This document shows positions 48,201 through 57,000 of a DNA stretch of 64,000 bases, piece after piece. The position numbers and the translations under genes are program-made. Source of the stretch: Mugil cephalus (lineage: Eukaryota; Chordata; Actinopteri; Mugiliformes; Mugilidae); NCBI RefSeq assembly GCF_022458985.1, contig NC_061786.1, positions 19,970,974 to 20,034,973 of the forward strand, given 5' to 3'. Numbering within the stretch: the stretch's first letter is position 1; every line of letters starts with the position of its first letter. The notes under the pieces are model-generated. The model did no database searches. It was not told the origin of the DNA and was given only the letters and a program-made list of their open reading frames with translations.

Positions 48201-48933
48201 AATTAATTAAGGAAAGCATTTTATGTTAATAATAAGAGCATCCTTTCTATTTTGAGACGGCCTTTATACACTTATAAGAATATAAATGCCTAATTTAATC
48301 ACCTAAATTAGAACTTAATAATAATTTTTCCATATGAAAAACATTGGCATCATAAGTTCAGCCCACAACTGCATTAAATGATGCTTTGTGTATCTGGTGT
48401 AGATGAACGATGTTTCTCCTCCTCTCTTCCCATCCAGAGTCATTCATGTCGTCCCTGGCTGCGTCTGCATCTTCCCCCCACGGCGCCCACTCCTCCGGCC
48501 CCGCCCACCTGTGCTCCTCGGGCAGCCCCTCCTCCCCGCCGGCCTGGACGCGCCTCTCCGACCGGCCGCCCGGACTGAAGACGTACCGCTCCAGCTCCCG
48601 CGGCGCCCTCCGACTCACCATCAAGCACGAGTCGGGCTCCCGGAAGGTGATCCACAACTCGGCGTGCGACCCGGGGCTGAAGCGGGACCACACGGGGCAG
48701 CAGCTGACCAACGGCGAGCGGACCGACGGGGCCGCCCCCCAGCGACCTCGGCCCGACGAGGAGATGTCAAACGGGGCTCCGCCCGCTGACCCCGTAGAGA
48801 AAGCCCAACACGTGGAAGATCCCAAAATAAAACACCCTCTTTCTATGCCAGAGCCGCAGGGGGTTTGCTTCGCTCCCAGAGACGTCAGCGCCCCGAAACT
48901 GAAATGTTACCGGCTGGACGCGTCACCTCGGAC

Positions 48934-48983
<50 letters not shown>

Positions 48984-49168
48984 TCAGCCCGGCGCCTCCA
49001 CCCCTCCAAGAGGACAACATGCTCAGCGAACATCTACAGAGTGCCATCGACAGCATCCTGGAGCTCCAGCGCCTGCAGGGCCCCTCCGCCGCCGCCGCCC
49101 CAGCCAGGGCCACGTCAGGCCCTTCACTGGACCAGGCTGTCACCAGCATCCTGGAGGGACACCTGTGA
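39275..49168 (+). CDS. bicra: BRD4-interacting chromatin remodelling complex-associated protein, complete, 1303 residues
   Basis: Subunit of the non-canonical BAF (GBAF) remodeller, working in the nucleus with BRD9 and the SWI/SNF ATPase. Coding exons: 39275-39315, 39400-39442, 39536-39601, 39820-41385, 42521-42757, 42985-43636, 43721-43887, 44476-44537, 44842-44990, 45776-45870, 45968-46070, 48438-49168; 3912 nt, phases consistent. The N-terminus MEDEDGTCLLDVLCDPQALN and CDILQQSLQEAEITEQTM match BICRA. The conserved GLTSCR1 domain (about 945-1060) has LKDAVRRLLPYH, DQEFDTVTGFLLKRT and SPSAEMVMLERLF. Low-complexity segments: an alanine run, long proline runs and 15 glutamines (about 1228-1242). 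A basic stretch LKTYRSSSRGALRLTIKHES favours BICRA over BICRAL. The C-terminus AVTSILEGHL resembles the BICRAL end. Human BICRA is longer, from memory about 1560 residues. Confidence 0.9.
43637..43720 (+). other. bicra: 84-nt intron of bicra that stays open in frame
   Basis: Bounded by gtgagt and ttggtcag. It is 28 codons long with no stop in the bicra frame, so retention would insert 28 residues without truncation. The inserted sequence is Asn/Lys- then Ser/Pro-rich and does not look like conserved protein. Confidence 0.6.
43945..44104 (+). mobile_element. SINE-like interspersed repeat, forward orientation
   Basis: gttagcactgacgtctcaca, then ttctgggttctaatcc (B-box-like), gcatgttctccctgtgtg and attggccgtaggtgtgag. 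It is the counterpart of 13588-13800 in opposite orientation. Intronic in bicra. Confidence 0.55.
45165..45533. mobile_element. Short TIR element, copy 4 of 5 (fullest ends)
   Basis: The ends atcgatcagccacaacatta and taatgttttggctgatcgat are near-perfect inverted repeats. The internal sequence includes ctctatggtggatcatactc and gaattgccacaagatgctc. No transposase. Intronic in bicra, between 44990 and 45776. Confidence 0.8.
46386..47055 (+). repeat. Left arm of a long inverted repeat
   Basis: AT-rich sequence in bicra's last large intron. Its reverse complement is found in order at 47733-48256. Shared blocks: gatgctcttattatt, caataaatgataaaa versus caataaattataaaa, atatatctctgtct, aattcatcaac, tactgtaaaaaaa, ataatgccttcttt and gacaaac(a/g)tct. 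An internal duplication (about 46590-46690 versus 46700-46890) makes this arm longer. Confidence 0.75.
47384..47420. repeat. (TCC)n microsatellite
   Basis: About ten cctcct units in the spacer between the inverted-repeat arms. Confidence 0.85.
47733..48256 (-). repeat. Right arm of a long inverted repeat
   Basis: Reverse-complement partner of 46386-47055, separated by about 680 bp. The arms diverge by substitutions and small indels, so they are not a fresh duplication. The segment at 47630-47705 just before it resembles a separate common fish repeat (catttaacccatatttatcc). Confidence 0.75.
48938..48982 (+). repeat. bicra: (CAG)15 coding repeat
   Basis: Uninterrupted CAG codons encode a 15-residue glutamine tract in the last bicra exon. 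The absence of CAA interruptions makes it prone to length change. Confidence 0.9.
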
Positions 49169-50002
49169 GGTAATCCACCCCGACAGACGTCCCCCAGATA
49201 ACAACAAAACAAACAAAAAAAAAAAAAAAACATCCGTCTGAGATGAAGGCGTCGTAGACTTTACCATCTGCTCCCGGAAGGAGTTCAGAGTTTTACATTT
49301 AAAGATTGTTTGAAAGAAAAACACGAAGAGGCACTATGAAGAGATGCATACCAGACAACAGCACTATCTATAGTCCCATAGGTGTTAGATACTTCATTTT
49401 GATGTGCGTTTGTGGAAAAAACAAAAAAAATCTATTTGAATAGGAGCTATATTGTTTCAGTGGTAGTCAAGTCATTCAGAGGTTTACGACACTGGTGTTA
49501 ACCTTCATCAGCATATAGTATATAAGTAATAGTGAGGACAACGAACACGTGGAGTAGACTTGAGATTATTCAATAGTTTTTTATAAGATTTCTTTGAAGG
49601 AGTGGGAGGGACGGGGGGGATAAAAAAAAAAATAATGTGAAGTTTCTTTTGCATAGTGCCAAGCTTCCAGGGTATTTATTTTTTTGATAATCTGTGCCAA
49701 TCGTGTTTGGTTTTTCTTTGCAACGCGTGAGGAACGAGTGTGTTTTTTTTTTTTTAATTTTTAGTTTGAGTGCGCGCGCGAACGACTTCCTGAGACGGGA
49801 CCGAACAAACACACACATGTTAAAAAAAACAAACAAAAAAAAAAAGATCCCGCAGGTTCATTCATCATCACCATCATCATCTCGGCGTCAATGAATGAAA
49901 CTCCAAAGAATTTGTGACTCGCTTCGTCCTGAATACACCAGCAAACGTCCGTGTCGTGTCTCATCCTGCAGAACTGGAGTCGAACCCAGAGAAAAAAAAA
50001 CA

Positions 50003-50033
<31 letters not shown>

Positions 50034-53000
50034 CTTTAGGCAGTTGTTTTATTTATTTATTTTAAAGTTGCTGTCACTCGAACTGTGAAATATTTCTGTT
50101 TTTCAGAGAATGATTTCCCACTCTGTGTGTATTAACATGCAAGCAATAATAAGTTGTTAGGAAGCAGCGGTGGTGGTGGTGGTGGTGGTGCAGGGAGGAG
50201 GAGGAGGGAGGTCTTGGCCTGTTCTTTAGCTCATCACCGTCCTTGGATGATTGTTTTTCCAGGAATGAGAGATGCTCAGTTAGTCATCGAAGCCCCGTGT
50301 ACTTTAGAGTTTCTGACGTGTCCGAAGGGCTTCGTGGTGACGGCGTCGATGACCATTAAATAGAAAATAATTAAAAAAAAAAAACAAAAAAAAAACGTCA
50401 AAAACTAGCCTCTCTGCATCGTCGGACAGCCTTTGACCAAAAAACTAGAGGAATCATCCGCTTTTATTTATTTATTTGTTATTATTATTTGGTTTGTAGC
50501 CTGCCATACCGAAGCCGAAGATTTATTGTTTTCAATGATTTCAGCCGTTGTGGAGCAATATGATTTATTTTATTTTACTTACGTGACAATCTGTACGAAA
50601 ATGTGAATTCTGTTGTGCAAAAATGTTCCTTGTAGATGATTTTTACCTTGAAGGTTAAAACTGACTTTTATTTTATTGTTATTGTTTTATTTTTTTTTGT
50701 GATGTAAATTCAAAAGAAAAAAAAAAATAATTAAGAAGTGCTTCAAAATGTTGCTGTTAATTGGAAAATGCCTTATCGTTAGTTCAGCGTACCTTTAAGG
50801 AAAAGGGATCTGCAAAGGAGAGATAATTCGTGTGATGTTTCGGATACTCCAACACAAAAAAAAAAAAAAAGAAAAACAAACAGAGATTTGGGGCTAAATC
50901 AAACAGGCTCATTTCTTGAATTATTTCTTTCTTTTACGTGTAAAAATCATCTTTTGTTTTAACGAACAAAAGGAGTTATAATATGCAGTAATTTAGTGTT
51001 GAAACTCTCTGCCGGTGGAAACACAACAGGAGGATTCATTGAGAAGTCTTGCTAAATGTTGATTATGCTAACCATAAAGCTAGCGGACACTTAGCTTAGC
51101 ATAAGGGCTCCTCTTGTGTTACTCAGAGCCTCATAAGGCCCAGCTTGAAAAGTTCCGTACACAAACTCAAAAGTTCAGTTTGTTAAAATCTGCTTACCAG
51201 CACCGCTAAAGCCATGTTTGCATGCTATATGCTAAGCTAACTGAAAGAATTTGTCCCAAAAGAAGGTTTTGGGACAAAGAAGTTGTCAAAAAGCATCTGG
51301 GTTCACAGGTTCCAGTGTTGTAACCGTGAGCTTGCCAGTTCAATTTGAAGGTAGCATTAAAACCAGCGCTGTTTGCATGCTATATGCTAAGCTAGTCAAA
51401 AAAAGTTTGCTCCAAAACAAAAATAGCAAGCATATCTAAAAATGTATAAATCCCCCTATTTTATTATCATTATTGCTAAATAATGTTGAGTGATTCTACT
51501 TTTACCGCCATGTTTGGAGGCTAGGTGCTAAGCTAGTTACAAATTTGTCCCAAAACAACAAAAGCACATCACACTTCTGAGCACATCTTACAAAGTAGAA
51601 GCATTTCCAAGCGTTTCTTACGACAAGTTAAATTGATTCAAATTTTACATTGCATTTTTTGCTAACTATAAAGCAAGCTAGCAGCCATATGAGAGTGTGA
51701 GAGAACTACAAATATGGCGAAACAGATCATATGCCGCTTTCCAATGTGGGGTTTGTTCATCTTCCCGTCCACTTGAAGGCAGCTACAGTCATGTTTGCAG
51801 GCTATATGCTAAGCTAAGCTAAATGCCTATTTATCCCAAATCTGTGTTTCTCGTGAAAAGTTAGATTGATTCAACTATAAAGCTAGCAGCTACTTAGCAT
51901 GAGCACTACAAATATGGTAAAAGAGGTTATATGCTGCATTCAGATGCCCTCTTGTTGGCATTCACAGTCTCGTGAGTGAACATTTCCAAAAAGCTACAGC
52001 CATTTTTGTAGGCTATATGCTAAGTTAATCGCAAATTTGCCCTAAAATGACAAAAAAGACATTACATTTTACAAAATGCAAGAACTTCCAAGTGAAAAAA
52101 AGTTAGATTGATAACATGAATTTATGCTAACTATAAAGCTAGCTGCTACTTAGCATGAGAACTACAAACATGGTGTAAGAGGTTGTTTGCTGCATTTAGA
52201 TGTATTCTCAGACTTTTAAGCGGGAATTTCCGAGCTCAGTGAAAGCTCCCGACTTCCAGCACGACTAAAGCCATGTTTGCAGGCTAAATGCTAAGCTAAT
52301 CGCCGATCCCAAAAGCAAGCGTATCTGAAAAATGAAATCATCCCCAGGTGTGTTTCCACCCTCCCCGGAGGTTTCTCTGTAATGCAGTAAAGATGTCAGA
52401 GTGCCAGGATTGCGCTCTCTTCGTCACCGCTAAACTTCTTAAAAAGGGGAATTCCACCAAAATTTGCTAGAAAGTATTTCCCAAAGCTTTGTCCTCGTTA
52501 ATAATTCACTCGAGATGAGAAGAAAAAAAAAAAAAGTCAACTTTGGTGGAATCCCCTTCGACGAAGCAGCCGCCTCATGTGCCATTGTTATCGTTGCAGT
52601 GTCGAACACTGACCATTAGAAGGTGTCCTTAGTTTTGTTAGCGTCGTAGGACAAAGAGATTCTGCATGTCGAGCCGTTATCTTTTGTTTTTTTTTTTTAA
52701 ATTTATTTGTAAATGTGCTTTATTTAATTTTCCTGACTGAACTGTGAAACCAGGGGAGCTCATAACTAATTCAGATACAAAAAAAACATTTGACTGACAG
52801 ATTGTTCTGATGCCAAAATCAAGAGGCCTTAATTCAGCAAAACTAGATTGTAAAAAAAAAAAGAAAAAAAAAAAGAAGTCATTCCTGACAAAAAAAAGTT
52901 CAACTAAAGACTCCTTTGACCTGAAAGTCACGAGTGATTCATATATGAAAATGTTAAGAGAACCACTTTTCTACTCATTTTTACAGACTATTTATTAAAC

Positions 53001-53040
53001 TGTGATTTTGTAAGAAATGATAATAAAAAATAAAAAAAGT
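49169..53040 (+). other. bicra: bicra 3' UTR
   Basis: About 3.9 kb from the TGA to AATAAA at 53022-53027 (a second overlaps at about 53028), followed by a GT-rich element. It contains many A and T runs, a (GGT)n at about 50167-50190 and the motif cluster at 51040-52330. No alternative gene is seen. Earlier weak signals could give shorter forms. Confidence 0.65.
51040..52330 (+). repeat. Diverged tandem-like motif cluster inside bicra 3' UTR
   Basis: The word gctatatgctaagct or close variants recurs near 51222, 51384, 51521, 51799, 52011 and 52283, usually after ccatgtttgcagg. It alternates with gctaactataaagctagc, ttagcatgag and aactacaaatatgg blocks. Spacing is irregular (about 137-278 bp), so these look like partial duplications of a longer unit. 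Confidence 0.65.
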
Positions 53041-53114
53041 GAACGTGTTTGTGTCTTTTTTTTTTTTTAAAAAAGTAAAAAAATACAACAAGTCACAGGA
53101 GATTAATACAAACT

Positions 53115-54056
53115 TTTATTTATACCTATATTTATTTTTCACAATTTTAGGAAAACAGCTTCAAGCTTAAGACAAAAAGGAAAAACACAAATAAAGACAC
53201 GCTGCTGCTTTTGCGATGAGAGAGAACTGTCATTTTAAATTCTCACATCAGAGTTGGCACCTCATTTCGTTCCTCACTGTGCGGTTTGGATTCTGTGGAA
53301 AAAGACGTCGTGGTGAAACGGAAACGGGGTCCGGACGCCGCCTTCCGGCCTCCGGTTTCGGGCTGGGGATTAAGAGGCACATTAAAACATGAGCCATGAG
53401 ACGTCCCAGCCGTCCGGGGGAGAACCGGCAGCAGGACCCGAGCGTTTTGGATTGTGGAAACGAAGCGGTCGAGGATCTCGACAACCAGACGGAGAAAAAG
53501 ACGAAGCCTGGTGTCGAGATGTCTCTGGGGAAAAAAACATCATCTATCGACCTAAAACAGACAATAGACTGAAAACTGAAGCACCAAAATGATTTTAAGG
53601 TCGTGTTAAAATGACCCTCTATGCAAAGCGAGTATCATTTCTTCTCATTAGCTGCAAACCTGCATGGGATTGGAGGGGTGGAAATTTAAAGGGGAAATTA
53701 AGAGCAGGCTGCAGCTTTATCTAAAAATCAGTTCTTGAATTACAATATCTCAACTTTTTTTTTCTCCTTCATCTCATAAATAATTATACATTTGTCATCA
53801 TAAAAAGTGTCCATATGCAACCATGACGTTAGCAAGCTTAGTGTTCAGTGCAGCTCCCTCCTCCTTCTCCTCTTCACAATTAAGAGTCGTTTACGTCTCT
53901 TATCCCACGGAGACGTCGTCCACGGTCCCGATCGCAGAGTGGCAGCTCGTCAGCAACCACGCGCTGCTCAGTGCATTCACCTGCTTTAAAGGTTCGAATC
54001 CAACGAGTGGACGAGACGCAAACAAAAAAAAAAAATAAAATGGCATCGGTCCCCGT
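53115..54056 (-). other. exd2: exd2 3' UTR with poly(A) signal
   Basis: Minus-strand AATAAA at 53120-53115 is about 940 nt past the exd2 stop. It lies fewer than 100 bp from the bicra signal on the opposite strand. Confidence 0.65.
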
Positions 54057-57000
54057 TCAGTTGAGTTTGATGGGCAGGTCCTCTCCGTACTTGCGGAGGA
54101 ACTTGCCGTGGTTGTGGTCGACGGACCAGAGGGGGGGGAGGTGGCGCGGGTGCATGCTGGTGAGGAAGTGCTGCCTCCAGCGGCGCTCCAGGTCCATGAG
54201 GCCCCGCAGGCCTTTCTCGGCGTGAGCCTGCACCACCTTCAGGCCGTGAGGCACGTACGCCTCGTTAAAGATCCTTCAGAGGAGGAGAGGAGGAGCAATT
54301 ACTCAGGATTAATGAATAATTAGAAAATAGTCGTCAGTTGTTTGTTAACTTTTGGGTGACCAGACGTCCCCGATTTCTTTATTTATAAATATATATTCGA
54401 TGTCCTGTACGCCGGCTGAAGTTGTCCCCGTAAAAGTGCCCAATTTCAGCTTTTTATCAATGAGAAAAAAAAATGTTGCACGCAGACTACAGTTATTACG
54501 GTAGTTGGTCGTGCTGCTATTGACATTACAGACACATCAGTTTAAATATGAATAAATATGTTGAAGCAGGCGTGTCAAACTCATTTGAGTTCAGGGGCCA
54601 CATTTAGCCAAATTTGATCTCAATGGGGCCGGACCAGTAACACAATAGCTTATTAACTGGTAAATAACGACAACTCCAAATGTTTCCCTTTGCTTTAGTG
54701 CAAAAAAGTACAGCTACATGTAATGAACAACCGCGAATTTCTTAAGAGGTGCAAGGTGCAAAGTGCAATTTCTTATTTTATCAAATATTTTCAGCCGATA
54801 TCTTCAGCGTAATTTTTGCAAATTTATCCCACGGGCCAGATTGGACCATCTGGCGGGCCAGTTTTGGCCCCCGGGCCTTATGTAAATAAAATTGCAATTG
54901 TCCCCGTTTCTTAATTTAATCTTGATAAGAATTAAATGTTAAACGTTTTTCTTTTTTAAATCTCTGAGCTGTAAATGTCCCCAGATTTCCCATCGGCAGT
55001 CAGTGCTGACACGAGTCCATGCAAACCTGTTTTACTACTAGTGTTGGATTATTCTACAATATTTACTCACAGTAAAGTACAGTTAATACTGTTCATACAT
55101 TATACACACACACAAAAAATAAGAGGCTCATGGACCCACCTGAATAACACGTATTGACATTTAACTTCTTTAAATCAACACATTCATTTTGTTGTCCCTT
55201 TTCTTTCTCTCTGCTGATCTGTCCCTTTGTCTGAGTGTTTTTTTTTTTTTAATTAATTAGGTTCTGGTAACCTACCAGCTGTTCGTCACATAATGGGACG
55301 GCTCCACTTGGTGCCCTTTTTAAGCTCTGTCCTACTTCCTGTTGCTATGCCCCGATGGCGCGTAGGCCCGTGTGCTTTTAACCAGTTTCTGCCATGATTA
55401 TATAAAAGGCTTTTTTTTTTATACTTTTTCTACCACAGAGTGCCTTGGCATTCTTTTTTTTTTTTTTTTGATCTCTCACCATTTGCTCCCAAATAGAGCA
55501 CCTGAGGAAAGAACTATTCTGAAGTCTGTGAGCACCCTGAGTCCTTTGTGTCCTCACGGATCAGAAGAATGTTTCAATCAGACCGAGAGGAAGGACGCAA
55601 ACCTTCCACAATTCAATAACTAACAGCAGTTTTTTTTTTTCCAGGAGCGACAGAAACATGAAGGTGAATGTGAGTAACAACGTTAAAAAAAAAAAAAAAA
55701 CAGGTCTCTGCCTTGATCCTCTTCTCTTAACCTCCCGAGACCCTGCGTCCTCATGTGGGGACGTTAAATTTTAGGTTTTGTGGCAGATTATTCTGCTTCA
55801 TTTAAACTTTTATCCTCTTAACTAGACAGTAGCTGGTGAAAAAACATGATAGCGGGCGTTTCAGTGGATTCATTCTGCAGCTGATTGGGGGACAAAAGTG
55901 CAAAACCTCATCAAATCTTACAGTTGAAACTTGTTTATTTTATATTAAATAACGAACTATAACTTCACGAATTAGCATGTGCTCGTTTGAGGACATTGGG
56001 AATTCATTATTTGCAATTCTGTCTTTGCACAACCATTTCCAGTTTTATATTTTGTTACATATCGGTGACTTTATTATAATATACAGTTAAATAATCCCCG
56101 TGTCCACACATGAGGACATTTTTTTCTTCAAAAAACTACTTGCTGTTCAAAGATGATGCTTAGTTTTTATACTAATCCCAAATAGTTTGGAGAAATTAGC
56201 AGATATAAACAGATATAAACCTCCAAGGTGACCAGAACTACTTTGTCAAATAAAGCTTTTTTTTTTTATTCTATTCTGCAAGTAAACACGTATTTTATTA
56301 TTTTAAGTAGTGTCCGTGTATCCATTTAAATTTCTAATCAGATTTATTTCATTTTAGGTGAAGCTATGTGCAAAGACTAATAAATTGCACTCTTTAGCTT
56401 GATGTAACTTGTGCTATAAGAGGGTTACTTTCTTTGAAAACACTCAGTTACATTTACAGTTTATTAGTTTTATTTAAAAAAAAAAAGAAAAAAAAAGAAA
56501 CAGCAGCCAAAAAAAATACAAAACCAACAACGTAAATCGATAATATATTGATAAGTTCTGAAACCCACCTCGTCTCCAGATCGGCCGCCCGCTGCAGCAC
56601 CTCGTCCGTCAGCTCCTCGTCCTCCTTCACGTTCAGGAAGTTCTTGATCAGCGCCTGCAGCTCCTCCCGCCGCTGCTCCGGCAGTCCCCCCCCGGCGGTG
56701 AGCAGGGCCCGAGCCGCCGAGCGGACCCGCCGTCGGTCCGAGTCCTCCAGCAGGCGGACGCCCTCCTCGCAGCCCTGAGGGGCGGCGAACTCCTCGGCCA
56801 GCTGCTGCTTCAGGTAGCCGTCGTGCACGTTGGAGGCGGCGTGGCAGCTGGTGCAGAGCAGCAGGATGTCGTGGGAGTTGTGGTCCTTCATCTCGGTGGG
56901 AAAATGTCGCCGGTACTCGTGCGGCACGATGTTTTTCCTGTCGGGGACCGGAGGAAGCAACTCGGTGTCAAGACGGACTCAAACCATCTGCTTTAGCAGA

